64,000 nt of DNA from Clostridiaceae bacterium. Its GTDB lineage: Bacteria; Bacillota; Clostridia; Saccharofermentanales; Saccharofermentanaceae. The position numbers and the translations under genes are program-made. The DNA lies in contig JAAYBI010000078.1 in the NCBI GenBank assembly GCA_012718915.1, positions 1-64,000 on the forward strand, written 5' to 3'. How positions within the stretch are numbered: position 1 is the stretch's first letter; the number at the start of each line of letters is the position of its first letter. Of this stretch, positions 54,055 to 63,788 are shown one piece after another. The notes beneath the pieces are model-generated. The model did no database searches and was not told the origin of the DNA. It saw nothing but the letters and a program-made list of their open reading frames with translations.

Positions 54055-55686
54055 ATGTGGCAAAACAAAGACACTTTCTATGCAATTTTCATTTTACTTT
54101 TTTTTGCAATTACAATTTCTGTAGGTATATATACCAGCAGAAATTCGAAAGATGTCGGGTCCTTTGTACTCGGCGGACGTTCCGTAGGGCCGTGGTTGAC
54201 GGCATTTTCGTACGGTGCGACTTATTTTTCTGCAGTAGTGTTTATCGGATATGCCGGAATGTTCGGATGGAACTTCGGTATTTCAGCTATTTGGATCGGC
54301 TTGGGTAATGCCTTTATAGGCAGTTTGCTCGCCTGGCGTGTCTTAGGTCGTCGGGCCAGAGTGATGACCAAGCATTTGGATGCAAACACCATGCCGGATT
54401 ATTTCGGCAGCAGATATGATTCTAAGAAGCTTCGTACTGCAGCTGCCGGCATCGTATTTATTTTCTTGATTCCATATACTGCTTCAGTATTCAACGGTCT
54501 CTCGTACTTGTTTACTAAATCACTAGATCTTGGACGAATTTCCAATGGATTTGAAATCTGCATTATTGTTATAAGTTTATTTGCAGCATTATATGTTATT
54601 TTAGGCGGGTATTTATCCACAGCGACTAATGATTTTATTCTGGGAACCATCATGCTGGTCGGCTTAGTTATTTTAGTGGGATCTATACTAAATGATCACG
54701 GCGGATTAATGGGGTCACTCACTGCACTGTCACAATTTGAGTCTCCGACTTCTGATATGAAAGGTGTTTATTCGTCTATCCTGGGTCCGGAGCCGCTCAA
54801 TCTACTGGGCGTTGTTATTTTGACTTCTCTTGGTGCATGGGGCCTGCCGCAGATGGTTCAGAAGTTCTATTCGGTCAAAGATGAAAGATCTGTTCGTGCG
54901 GCAACGGTCATTTCTACGATATTTGCAATAGTTGTTGCAGGCGGATCGTATTTTATCGGTTCGTTTGGGCGTATTTTTGTTACACCAGATGAGGTCACAA
55001 ATCCGGTGACCGGATTGTTTTCTTCAGATATGATCGTTCCCGAAATGCTGGATAAGGCTGTCGCACCTGCGCTGATCGCGCTGGTAATCGTATTAGTTTT
55101 GTCTGCTTCAATGTCAACTTTATCCTCTTTGGTGATGAGTTCGAGTTCAACGATAACGCTTGATCTGATTGCTCCGAATCTTAAGAAGCCGCTTTCTGAG
55201 AAGAAGAAGGTGACGTTGATTCGCGTTTTTCTGGCATTTTTCATACTCGTTTCTGCTACATTAGCCATCTATTCGTACCGGACTAATGACATGTACATTG
55301 CCAGATTGATGTCCATTTCATGGGGCGCTTTGGCAGGATCATTCCTGGCTCCGTTTCTTTACGGGTTGTTCTGGAAGGGCGTCACTAAGGCCGCTGTGTG
55401 GGCATCATATTTCAGCGGTGTCGGACTTACCCTGACCCATCTGGTTTTATCTAACGGAGCGTTGTTCGGACACGATTTCGTGTTTCCGACCGGGCTTCCT
55501 ATTAATCTGGCTTCGCCGATAAATGCAGGAGCATTTACAATGCTCTTCGGGTTGATATTAGTTCCGATTGTTTCGTTCCTGACGCCAAAAATTAAAAATG
55601 ACGTTGTTGAACATGCTTTTGAAGGATACTCGATCAAAGTAACCGCGGAACAAAAGCTTCAATTGCCTGAAGAGGAAGTTAAATAA
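54055..55686 (+). CDS. Sodium:solute symporter (SSS family)
   Basis: A 543-residue transporter with about 13 membrane segments. SSS hallmarks include the N-terminal VLGGRSVGPWLTAFSYGATYFSA-type segment and GAWGLPQMVQKFYSVKDERS in the middle. AGGAGG lies 9 bases before ATG 54055; the upstream ATG at 54031 has no ribosome binding site. It is 26 bases ahead of the CoA-ligase gene and probably cotranscribed. It may import the organic acid or amino acid used by the downstream enzymes, but the substrate cannot be read from the sequence. Confidence 0.88.
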   Translation: MWQNKDTFYAIFILLFFAITISVGIYTSRNSKDVGSFVLGGRSVGPWLTAFSYGATYFSAVVFIGYAGMFGWNFGISAIWIGLGNAFIGSLLAWRVLGRRARVMTKHLDANTMPDYFGSRYDSKKLRTAAAGIVFIFLIPYTASVFNGLSYLFTKSLDLGRISNGFEICIIVISLFAALYVILGGYLSTATNDFILGTIMLVGLVILVGSILNDHGGLMGSLTALSQFESPTSDMKGVYSSILGPEPLNLLGVVILTSLGAWGLPQMVQKFYSVKDERSVRAATVISTIFAIVVAGGSYFIGSFGRIFVTPDEVTNPVTGLFSSDMIVPEMLDKAVAPALIALVIVLVLSASMSTLSSLVMSSSSTITLDLIAPNLKKPLSEKKKVTLIRVFLAFFILVSATLAIYSYRTNDMYIARLMSISWGALAGSFLAPFLYGLFWKGVTKAAVWASYFSGVGLTLTHLVLSNGALFGHDFVFPTGLPINLASPINAGAFTMLFGLILVPIVSFLTPKIKNDVVEHAFEGYSIKVTAEQKLQLPEEEVK

Positions 55687-55712
55687 TTATACGTAAATGG
55701 GAGGAGTATATC

Positions 55713-57014
55713 ATGTTCTGGAGTCCGTCAGAAACATTGTCAAGATCCGAAATTGAAGCTGTTCAATTGGAACGTCTCAAATGGCAGGTCGCCTACGCTT
55801 ACGAAAAAGTGCCGTTTTACAAAGAACGCATGGATGGAGCAGGAGTTCGCCCGGATCATATTTCCACCCTATCCGATATATCCAAGATTCCGTTTACCGT
55901 TAAGACGGATTTGCGAGACAATTATCCGACCGGCTTATTCGCTGTTCCGAATAAAGATATCGTGAGATTTCACAGTTCTTCAGGAACAACAGGAAAGCCG
56001 ATCGTTGTCGGATATACAAGAAATGACATGGATAACTGGACAGAGTGTTGTGCCCGGATGTGTACCGCCGCAGGAGTAACTCATGATGACGTTGCTCAAG
56101 TCGCATTCGGATATGGACTATTCACAGGCGGATTCGGTCTTCACTATGGACTTGAGCGCGTAGGTGCTTCGGTGCTGCCGATATCGTCAGGAAATAGTGA
56201 GCGGCAAATCATGTTTATGAAGGACCTGAAGACAACGGTTCTGATCGCAACCCCCTCATATGTTCTTCACTTGGCCGAAATTATGGCGGATATGGGGGTT
56301 ACAAAGGACGATATTTATCTCAAGACCGGAATGTTTGGCGGAGAGGGACATACTCCGGAAATGCGCGCCCAAATTGAGGATCGACTTGGCATCACTGATA
56401 CACAGAACTACGGTTTGACTGAACTATGCGGGCCCGGATTGTCTTACGAGTGTTTGCACCACACAGGCATGCATATCAATGAGGATTTTTTCCTTGCTGA
56501 AATTATTGATCCGTCGACAGGAGAAGTCTTACCGGAAGGAAGCGAAGGTGAACTGGTCATATCAACACTGACCAAAGAAGGCATTCCGATGCTTCGTTAT
56601 CGAACCAAGGACATTACTACGTTGACTTACGAAAAATGTGCTTGCGGAAGAACATTTGCGCGGATGGATCTCGTCCGTGGGCGTTCAGACGATATGATGG
56701 TCATCCGAGGAGTCAATGTTTTTCCGTCTCAGGTCGAGGCGGTACTCATGGGTATAGAGGGTATAGGTCAACATTATCAGCTCATTGTTACGACAGAGAA
56801 GTATATGGATAAGATGGAAGTTCAGGTCGAGCTTCTCGATGGAAGCATTCTGGACAGTTATTCGAATCTCGAAAAACTATCCAACGAGATTCGACACAAG
56901 ATTCGAACCGTCCTTCAAATCGATGTTAAGGTCACGCTGCTGAATCCCAAAACACTGGAGAGAACAGCAGGGAAATCCCATCGAGTTGTTGATCGTCGGG
57001 GCAAATCCTTCTGA
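55713..57014 (+). CDS. Phenylacetate-CoA ligase-like enzyme
   Basis: An adenylate-forming enzyme of the PaaK family, 433 residues. The AMP-binding loop is SSSGTTGKPIVVGYTRND (near residue 90), followed by YGLTELCGPGLSYEC and a C-terminal lid domain with RGVNVFPSQVEAVLM. PaaK joins arylacetates to CoA. Next to IorAB it may act in reverse, releasing acid and ATP from arylacetyl-CoA, as described for some archaeal and clostridial IOR operons. GGGAGGAG precedes the ATG. Confidence 0.9.
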   Translation: MFWSPSETLSRSEIEAVQLERLKWQVAYAYEKVPFYKERMDGAGVRPDHISTLSDISKIPFTVKTDLRDNYPTGLFAVPNKDIVRFHSSSGTTGKPIVVGYTRNDMDNWTECCARMCTAAGVTHDDVAQVAFGYGLFTGGFGLHYGLERVGASVLPISSGNSERQIMFMKDLKTTVLIATPSYVLHLAEIMADMGVTKDDIYLKTGMFGGEGHTPEMRAQIEDRLGITDTQNYGLTELCGPGLSYECLHHTGMHINEDFFLAEIIDPSTGEVLPEGSEGELVISTLTKEGIPMLRYRTKDITTLTYEKCACGRTFARMDLVRGRSDDMMVIRGVNVFPSQVEAVLMGIEGIGQHYQLIVTTEKYMDKMEVQVELLDGSILDSYSNLEKLSNEIRHKIRTVLQIDVKVTLLNPKTLERTAGKSHRVVDRRGKSF

Positions 57015-57043
57015 TAATTTATGATGAAGCCAAAAATCCTGTG

Positions 57044-57052
57044 TGGTATACT
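57044..57052 (+). promoter_or_regulatory. Possible extended -10 promoter of iorA
   Basis: TGG followed by TATACT (57044-57052) is an extended -10 element; the -35 region (ATGAAG, 57024-57029) is weak. It would start RNA about 30 bases before iorA, giving the iorAB genes expression separate from the symporter and ligase. Confidence 0.4.
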
Positions 57053-57087
57053 GACTTCTGAAATAATCGGTAAAAGGTGGGATGATT

Positions 57088-58854
57088 TTGGAAAAGATCC
57101 TTTTGGGTAATGAAGCTGTCGCACGCGGTGCTTTTGAAGCTGGAGTGAAGGTAGTTTCGTCGTATCCGGGTACGCCAAGTACTGAGATTACGGAATCAAT
57201 AGCATCGTACGATCGCATTCGATGTGAATGGGCGACTAACGAGAAAGTCGGTGCAGAAGTCGCTATTGGGGCTTCTCTACGTGGAGCCAGAGCCATGACA
57301 TGTATGAAGCATGTCGGTATGAACGTTGCTGCAGACCCATTGTTTACGGTATCTTACACCGGAGTGAACGGCGGACTGGTATTTGTTGTAGCAGATGATC
57401 CCGGGATGCATAGCTCACAAAATGAGCAGGATAGTCGTCATTATGCGCGGGCCTCGAAGGTGCCCATGCTCGAACCGTCTGATGCTCAAGAATGTAAGGA
57501 CTTTACGATCAAAGCTTTTGAACTATCCGAGAAATACGACACGCCAATCATCATCCGCATGCATACAAGAGTATCTCATTCCCGCTCTATCGTTCAGCTG
57601 GAAGATCCGCAAGACATCGTAATAAAGGACTATGTTAAGAATATGGCGAAAACTGTCATGATGCCTGCGATGGCTGTCAAAAGACATGTTTTTGTGGAAG
57701 ATCGCCTTCAAAGAATGGCACGAGACGCTTCTTCGGAAGTGGGTGTCGGATGTTTTGAATGGATTAAGGGTGATGATGAGATTGGTATTATCACGGCCGG
57801 TGCTTCGTATCTTTATGTGAGAGAAGCTCTGCCAAACGCCAGTGTACTTAAGCTGGGGTTGGTCTATCCTATTCCTTCTGATCTGATCAGGAAATTTGCC
57901 AACAGTGTAAAAAGACTAATTATAGTTGAAGAACTTGATCCTTTTCTCGAAAATGAAATCAAAGCATTAGGTATCGCTTGTGAAGGCAAATCTCTCTTTT
58001 CTCTTCAAGGTGAGTACAAGACTTCGATGATTCAAAAAGCGATATTGGGGTTGGAGAGCAATGTCGGAGAAATAGATACAAGCGTACTGTGTCAGGCGCC
58101 TAACCGGCCGCCGGTCATGTGCGCGGGATGTCCGCATAAGGGTCTGTTTATGGCGTTATCTCGCCTCAAAGCTCAAGTCATGGGGGATATTGGTTGTTAT
58201 ACGCTGGGCGCATTGCCGCCGACTTCTGCAATAGATGCTTGTGTTTGTATGGGTGCGTCTGTTGGTATGGCTCACGGCTTTGATTTGGCCACCGACGGCG
58301 TTGACTCTGAGAGAACAGTTGCCGTAATCGGAGACTCGACGTTTCTTCATTCCGGAATCACGAATCTCATTAATGCGGTATATAATCAGAGCAATATTAC
58401 GGTGATTATTCTTGATAACTCCATAACCGGAATGACAGGACACCAACAAAACGCTGCGACGGGTATGGATATTCGATTGAATCCTGCACCGGCGGTTAAC
58501 TTAGAAGCGCTGTGCGAGAGCGTCGGTGTTAAGTCCGTTCGTATCGTCGATCCTGTAGATACAGCTCTTTCTCAAAGTGTCATCAAAGAGGCCATGAAAG
58601 AGACCGGCGTATCCGTCGTCATCGCAAGACGTCCCTGTGCTCTGATTCCGACAGGAAAAGGCCCTAAAAGTATGACCGTTCTTGTTGATAAAGAGAAGTG
58701 TACCGCTTGCGGACAATGCATTAGAATTATGTGCCCGGCATTAGTTGCCGGCAAGGACAAGAAGCCGGTCATTGATCCGGAGACATGTAACACTTGTGGT
58801 CTTTGTATCAATGTGTGTCGGTTTGGTGCATTAGGTGTCGGAGGTGCAGAATAA
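57088..58854 (+). CDS. iorA: Indolepyruvate ferredoxin oxidoreductase, alpha subunit
   Basis: IorA with IorB oxidises aryl pyruvates (indolepyruvate, phenylpyruvate) to arylacetyl-CoA, reducing ferredoxin. The protein has about 588 residues: pyrimidine-binding and transketolase-like domains at the N-terminus (SSYPGTPSTEITE, CEWATNEKVG), a TPP-binding domain with GDIGCYTLG and DNSITGMTGHQQ, and two C-terminal [4Fe-4S] motifs (CTACGQCIRIMCP and CNTCGLCINVCRFGAL). I place the start at TTG 57088, 7 bases after AAAGGTGG, rather than ATG 57082. Confidence 0.93.
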   Translation: MEKILLGNEAVARGAFEAGVKVVSSYPGTPSTEITESIASYDRIRCEWATNEKVGAEVAIGASLRGARAMTCMKHVGMNVAADPLFTVSYTGVNGGLVFVVADDPGMHSSQNEQDSRHYARASKVPMLEPSDAQECKDFTIKAFELSEKYDTPIIIRMHTRVSHSRSIVQLEDPQDIVIKDYVKNMAKTVMMPAMAVKRHVFVEDRLQRMARDASSEVGVGCFEWIKGDDEIGIITAGASYLYVREALPNASVLKLGLVYPIPSDLIRKFANSVKRLIIVEELDPFLENEIKALGIACEGKSLFSLQGEYKTSMIQKAILGLESNVGEIDTSVLCQAPNRPPVMCAGCPHKGLFMALSRLKAQVMGDIGCYTLGALPPTSAIDACVCMGASVGMAHGFDLATDGVDSERTVAVIGDSTFLHSGITNLINAVYNQSNITVIILDNSITGMTGHQQNAATGMDIRLNPAPAVNLEALCESVGVKSVRIVDPVDTALSQSVIKEAMKETGVSVVIARRPCALIPTGKGPKSMTVLVDKEKCTACGQCIRIMCPALVAGKDKKPVIDPETCNTCGLCINVCRFGALGVGGAE

Positions 58855-59510
58855 TGGACAAGCAAATAGAACCGGTATTTCCGATTCGTTCATTTGAAGA
58901 CGGACGCGTTCTTTCTATTGTACTTGCGGGCGTCGGAGGCCAGGGGACTTTGATCGCGGGGAAACTTCTGGGAATACTCGCTCTAAAACTTGGCTTAGAT
59001 GTCAAAGTGTCGGAAGTCCATGGCATGAGTCAACGTGGCGGATCGGTCATCACTTACGTCCGTATCGGCAAAAAAGTCTATTCTCCTATAATTGATGAAA
59101 GGACTGCTGATTTCTGTTTAGCTTTTGAATCGCTTGAGTCACTTCGATGGGCCGGGCTTCTCAAGAACAGCGGACGTATGATTATTAATACGCAGCAAAT
59201 AGCTCCGCTTCCGGTTCTCATGGGACAACTGGATTATCCGGATGCCATTTCTGATTCGCTATGCGGAGCTTGCGCGAATCCGTCAACCGTTCTTTCTCTG
59301 GACGCGCTGTCGATGGCTAAGGAAGCCGGAAGCGCGAAGGCTACGAATATTGTATTGCTCGGTGCACTAAGTGTATTTTCGGATTTTCCGGAAGAACTGT
59401 GGCATGACTCAATCAAAGAGGCTTTTGCACAGAAACCAGCAACAGTTCCAATGAATATTAAGGCTTTCGAAATGGGTCGGGACTTCGCAAGAACATTCAT
59501 GTATAATTAA
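58854..59510 (+). CDS. iorB: Indolepyruvate ferredoxin oxidoreductase, beta subunit
   Basis: The gamma-type subunit of the 2-ketoacid:ferredoxin oxidoreductase. The 218-residue protein has the family motif LAGVGGQGTLIAGKLLGILA near the N-terminus and KVSEVHGMSQRGGSVITYVR. ATG 58854 overlaps the last base of iorA and lies 7 bases after GGAGGTG; the open frame extends further left inside iorA. It is slightly longer than usual at the N-terminus by about 15 residues. Confidence 0.93.
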   Translation: MDKQIEPVFPIRSFEDGRVLSIVLAGVGGQGTLIAGKLLGILALKLGLDVKVSEVHGMSQRGGSVITYVRIGKKVYSPIIDERTADFCLAFESLESLRWAGLLKNSGRMIINTQQIAPLPVLMGQLDYPDAISDSLCGACANPSTVLSLDALSMAKEAGSAKATNIVLLGALSVFSDFPEELWHDSIKEAFAQKPATVPMNIKAFEMGRDFARTFMYN

Positions 59511-59558
59511 GTCAAAATTCTTTATTTTTGCGCTTAATAGATTGAGGAGGTATGGCTT

Positions 59559-59990
59559 ATGTTAGTCCGTCAAATCAATGTTTTTTTGGAGAATCAATCC
59601 GGTCGTCTAGCCGAAGTCACGAAGACTTTAGGGGATAACGATATTGATATTCGAGCATTATATATCGCTGATACTACGGAATATGGCATTTTGAGAATGA
59701 TTCTGGATAAGCCTGAAAAGGCAGTTGACATATTAACAAAAGCCGGATTTACGGTCAGTAGCACACCGGTCATTGCCCTTGCTATTGCCGATAAGCCGGG
59801 CACTCTCGACCACGCGCTTTCTATCCTTTCAGAGGGATCATTATCTCTTGAGTATCTATATGCTTATGTGGGTCGTTCTTCGGATGACGCGGTCGTTGTT
59901 ATTCGTGTTCAAGATCCTGAATTAGCTTTGACAAAGTTGGAAGAAGCAGGCATTCGAGTCCTTTCCTCTGAGGAGGTCTACGGCGTCTGA
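59559..59990 (+). CDS. Tandem ACT-domain protein
   Basis: A 143-residue protein made of two ACT domains, starting VRQINVFLENQSGRLAEVTK (1-70) and VIALAIADKPGTLDHALSIL (about 72-140). Stand-alone double-ACT proteins next to paaK and iorAB are recurrent and are presumed to bind an amino acid and sense or regulate aromatic amino acid use. GAGGAGG lies about 8 bases before the ATG. It overlaps the next gene by one base. Confidence 0.88.
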   Translation: MLVRQINVFLENQSGRLAEVTKTLGDNDIDIRALYIADTTEYGILRMILDKPEKAVDILTKAGFTVSSTPVIALAIADKPGTLDHALSILSEGSLSLEYLYAYVGRSSDDAVVVIRVQDPELALTKLEEAGIRVLSSEEVYGV

Positions 59991-61270
59991 TGATTAATCC
60001 ATACTCTTCTTTTGGAGTCTCGGATGATACCTTTAAGATGGCGTCCGAACTTATAGAGTCGCTTTCTCAATCGTTTCAGCGAGTGGATGAGATTTGCAGC
60101 CTCAATCAGCTGAAAGTTTTGCGGGCTTTCCAAAATTCAAGGTTATCCGATGTACACTTCGGATATCCGACCGGTTACGGCTATGATGATGTAGGGCGCG
60201 AAAAGATAGAACAGATCTATTCCGAAGTATTTGGTGGAGAAGCCGCGTATGTACGCATCCAAATATCTTCGGGTACTCAAGCAATTTCAGCATGTCTTTA
60301 CGGTATATTGAGGCCCGGTGATGAGATGCTTTGCGCGACCGGAGCCCCTTATGATACTTTACGTACAGTGATTGGATGTATTGCCGGCGCAGCGAACAAT
60401 TACAGCGGTTCACTTAAAGAATTCGGCATCGGATTCTCTCAGGTCGAGCTTAAAGCGGATGGATCAATAGATGTTCAAGCCGTTCTTGCTGCCGTTAGTC
60501 CGACAACAAAACTGATCCTGATTCAGAAGTCAAAGGGCTATTCTACGCGTCCGTGTCTTAATTCAGAACTCATTTCGGAAGCAATCCGTTCAATCAAGAT
60601 TGTATATCCGAATATCGTCATATTGGTGGATAATTGTTATGGCGAATTTGTCGAGGACAAAGAGCCGTGTGAACTTGGAGCAGATCTTTGTGCCGGCTCG
60701 TTAATTAAGAATCCGGGAGGCGGGATATGTCCGTCAGGTGGATATATCGTCGGAAAGAAAGATCTTGTCGAAAAAGTGGCTTCGCATCTGACGGCTCCGG
60801 GTTTAGGCAGCCATGTCGGACCGTCTCTTGGATATAATCGAATTATTGCGCAAGGTCTTTTTATGGCTCCTCATGTAGTCTCCGAGAGTATCAAGGGCGC
60901 CATTTTCGCCAGTGCACTTTTCGAAAAGTTTGGGTTTATTTGTTCTCCTGCCTCGACAGATGTTCGTGGAGACATAGTTCAAAGTATTACTTTTGACAAT
61001 CCGCAGCAAGTGATTGATTTTTGTAAGATTATTCAAGCGTCTTCACCGGTCGACGCTTTTGTAGCTCCTGAGCCTTGGCCGATGCCCGGGTATGACTCGG
61101 ATGTGATCATGGCTGCCGGCACTTTCACACAAGGTGCTTCTATTGAGCTTTCTGCGGACGGACCGATCAAGCCGCCCTACCTTGTGTATATGCAAGGTGG
61201 ACTGGTCAGTGAACAAGTGAAGTTAGCAGCTATGTTGGCTGTTGAAAAAATGGGAGGGCGAATCGCTTGA
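59990..61270 (+). CDS. PLP-dependent lyase of the methionine gamma-lyase / aluminium resistance (YnbB) family
   Basis: A 426-residue fold-type I PLP enzyme of the Cys/Met-metabolism superfamily. HFGYPTGYGYDDVGREKIEQ near residue 60, QISSGTQAIS (phosphate-binding region) and the candidate PLP lysine in AGSLIKNPGGGICPSGGYIVG are visible. The family is annotated variously as methionine gamma-lyase or aluminium resistance protein; the substrate is uncertain. Its ATG overlaps the stop of the ACT gene. Its C-terminus overlaps the next gene by 4 bases, so it links the IorAB module to the division-related genes downstream. Confidence 0.85.
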   Translation: MINPYSSFGVSDDTFKMASELIESLSQSFQRVDEICSLNQLKVLRAFQNSRLSDVHFGYPTGYGYDDVGREKIEQIYSEVFGGEAAYVRIQISSGTQAISACLYGILRPGDEMLCATGAPYDTLRTVIGCIAGAANNYSGSLKEFGIGFSQVELKADGSIDVQAVLAAVSPTTKLILIQKSKGYSTRPCLNSELISEAIRSIKIVYPNIVILVDNCYGEFVEDKEPCELGADLCAGSLIKNPGGGICPSGGYIVGKKDLVEKVASHLTAPGLGSHVGPSLGYNRIIAQGLFMAPHVVSESIKGAIFASALFEKFGFICSPASTDVRGDIVQSITFDNPQQVIDFCKIIQASSPVDAFVAPEPWPMPGYDSDVIMAAGTFTQGASIELSADGPIKPPYLVYMQGGLVSEQVKLAAMLAVEKMGGRIA

Positions 61271-62952
61271 GTGATAAGCCGAAACGTCAGGTTCCGACGG
61301 GTCCTCGAAATTCCCGAAGGGATGTAAAAACTGCAAAAGGTCAACCCGTCGCTCAATCCGGGCGACCTTCGGATCGACTTGCTGATCGTCGGTCGGATTC
61401 GGTATCTGCGAGAATGCGTCAATCCAAGCCGGCGCATGATCCAATTGCAAGACCATCAACAAATCAACCGCATCCCAACACTGCCAAGACGAAAGATTCA
61501 AGAAAGAAGAATGTTAAATCAAAGCCTCCAATTGCAATGCCAGAGGAGCAGAAGAACAGACGATTACCCAATAAGAGTGGATCGTCACCAAATCACGGCA
61601 CCTCGAGTCATCATAATAAAAGCTTGTCGGACTCTCAGAAAAAAGGATATGTTTCATACGAGCATATAGGCCATCTCGAGAAGGTTCGTAAAAAACGAAC
61701 GCTCAGCGCAGCTTTGTTCCTGATTATCGTAACCCTTTTGCTTATGGTAGTGACCGCTTCCGCAATTATCTATATCAATGATTTTGTTGCAGCTAAGCCC
61801 CGGTTTGCTTTTGTATCGACCGGTTCAGTGGAACATTCGGTCGGAACAACAGCTCTGGTTGTTCGAGAGGAATCCGTATTCTATTCTCAGAATTCCGGCA
61901 CGCTTGTCGCTCTGGTTACCGAGGGTAGCCGTGTTGCCAAATTGCAACAGTTGGCGATGGTTATTCCCGAGGGTATGGACATCACAATATCGAATCTTAA
62001 TAATATCCAACAACAAATTGTTGAGATAGAAAGAGAACTCGTAGCTAAGGGTCATGCAGAAAAAGCGAAACTGATTTACAACGAGATGGACAGCGCAATG
62101 CTTCCTGTCATTAATTTGCTTCGAAATGACAGCATGAATGGTCGATTAGCTGACATTCACTCTTATACGTCAACGATTCAAGTCATTATGGATAAAAGAG
62201 ACCAGAGTCTGCAAAACGTCGATTTTAATGATGAACAGTTAATTGCTTTGAGAAATACTAAAACTCAGTATGAGCGAGAATTGTCTTCGGGATCAACGAT
62301 ATTGTCAGCTGTGATGCCGGGCGTTGTTTCGTATAAAATTGATGGCCTCGAAACGGTTTTGACCTATCAGCTTCTTCAGAACATGTTGCCCTCTGAATGT
62401 TCAAAATACATCTCTGAGTCATCGGGAATTATCACAACCGATCCGGAAATATCAAGTGGTGACGCAGTCTTGAGAATCAGCCAAAATGAGACACAATATT
62501 TTGCTTGCACAGTATCTGATGCCAGTGTATATGAGTATCCGTTGGATTCAATACACAAAATTCGAGTTCCGGCCGAAAGTATTCTTATCGAAGATTGTAA
62601 AGTGGTTCGTTCAACCCAATACGAGGACAATGTATTCGTTGTCTTTAAGACAAGCAATTCCATTGAAAGACTGTTGGATCGCCGCTCGATAGACATCGAA
62701 ATAATTAAGACCAGCACGGAAGGATTAAGAGTTCCCGTATCGGCACTGGTTGATCCGGATTACTCTAAAGGTTTCGCAGATATTCTAATCAATTCAAGCG
62801 GATACGCGAGATCTTTGACCGTTATTTTGTTGGATTACGATAGAGAGTATGCCATCATTGCTCCGGTTGAGGGTTTCGACCAACCGAATCATAGTACTAT
62901 AGTAATTACCAATCCTCACACCATAGCGGACGGTGAGAAAGTTGAACAATAA
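61267..62952 (+). CDS. HlyD-like bitopic membrane protein upstream of yggS-sepF
   Basis: A 561-residue protein. The first ~145 residues are basic, rich in Pro, Ser, Arg and Asn, and probably disordered in the cytoplasm; one membrane segment follows (about 146-170). The outside part has a lipoyl/barrel-sandwich half (TALVVREESVFYSQNSGTLV, EGSRVAKLQQLAMV), a helical hairpin and a second half, as in HlyD-type adaptors. No transporter gene is near. Similar proteins occur next to yggS-sepF in other Clostridia, so a role in the envelope or division is possible but unproven. Start TTG 61267 lies 8 bases after GGGAGGG. Confidence 0.8.
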   Translation: MSDKPKRQVPTGPRNSRRDVKTAKGQPVAQSGRPSDRLADRRSDSVSARMRQSKPAHDPIARPSTNQPHPNTAKTKDSRKKNVKSKPPIAMPEEQKNRRLPNKSGSSPNHGTSSHHNKSLSDSQKKGYVSYEHIGHLEKVRKKRTLSAALFLIIVTLLLMVVTASAIIYINDFVAAKPRFAFVSTGSVEHSVGTTALVVREESVFYSQNSGTLVALVTEGSRVAKLQQLAMVIPEGMDITISNLNNIQQQIVEIERELVAKGHAEKAKLIYNEMDSAMLPVINLLRNDSMNGRLADIHSYTSTIQVIMDKRDQSLQNVDFNDEQLIALRNTKTQYERELSSGSTILSAVMPGVVSYKIDGLETVLTYQLLQNMLPSECSKYISESSGIITTDPEISSGDAVLRISQNETQYFACTVSDASVYEYPLDSIHKIRVPAESILIEDCKVVRSTQYEDNVFVVFKTSNSIERLLDRRSIDIEIIKTSTEGLRVPVSALVDPDYSKGFADILINSSGYARSLTVILLDYDREYAIIAPVEGFDQPNHSTIVITNPHTIADGEKVEQ

Positions 62953-62954
62953 GG

Positions 62955-63701
62955 ATGTACGAAGAAAAAGACTCGGCGCAATATAATCAAATTCTTTCTC
63001 TGATGAGAGAGCGTAACCATTTATTCGAAGATACTCTATCTGAAGCGCTTCGCCTTGCGGGTAGATCAAGAGATGAATTGACGGTTATTGGCGTATCGAA
63101 ATTCTTTCCGCCCGACTATGCGAAAGCGGCTTACGAATTAGGGATTAGAAATCTTGGAGAGAATCGAGTACAAGAAATGCTGGAGAAAATCAAGGTGCTT
63201 TCAGATGAGGGAATATATCCGCAATGGCATCTCATTGGAACGCTCCAGACCAATAAAGTTAAATCGATTATCGGAAAAACTACATTGATACATTCTGTGG
63301 ATTCTCTTCGTTTGTTAGATGAAGTATCCGCGAAGTCTTCTTCTTCAGATGTCACGACGGATATTCTACTACAAGTTAATGTATCCGAGGAGTCCACAAA
63401 ACACGGTTTTTCGGCAGAGGAATTGAGTGAAGCAATCGAACGATCAAACGCCGCATCGGGTATTCGATTACGAGGATTGATGACAATGGCACCGATCTTC
63501 GTAGAGCGTCCGTCAGACGAGGCAGATAAATGCTTTTGGGGACTTAGAGAATTATTTGATCGACATGTTTCTACTGTCAAATGCGCTGCGGACTGGACCG
63601 TTCTATCTATGGGCATGAGCCAGGATTATGCGTCCGCTATCAGACACGGAGCGACACATATTCGAGTGGGTACGGCTATTTTCGGACCTCGAACGCTTTA
63701 A
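62955..63701 (+). CDS. yggS: YggS family PLP-binding protein (PLP homeostasis)
   Basis: YggS/PLPBP proteins bind pyridoxal phosphate and control its free level. The 248-residue TIM-barrel protein shows TVIGVSKFFPPDYAKAAYEL with the PLP lysine, NLGENRVQEM, WHLIGTLQTNK and LSMGMSQDYASAIRHGATHIRVGTAIFG. ATG 62955 has AAGG only one base upstream; an internal ATG at 63003 has no better site, so I keep the longer form. It is the gene usually found before sepF. Confidence 0.93.
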   Translation: MYEEKDSAQYNQILSLMRERNHLFEDTLSEALRLAGRSRDELTVIGVSKFFPPDYAKAAYELGIRNLGENRVQEMLEKIKVLSDEGIYPQWHLIGTLQTNKVKSIIGKTTLIHSVDSLRLLDEVSAKSSSSDVTTDILLQVNVSEESTKHGFSAEELSEAIERSNAASGIRLRGLMTMAPIFVERPSDEADKCFWGLRELFDRHVSTVKCAADWTVLSMGMSQDYASAIRHGATHIRVGTAIFGPRTL

Positions 63702-63788
63702 TTCCGACGTTTTCTGTAAGACTGCTGTTATTATTGACGCTTTTTGTTTCCGAGTCATTACATAAGTTTTACGTGTTCCTCTGGCCTA

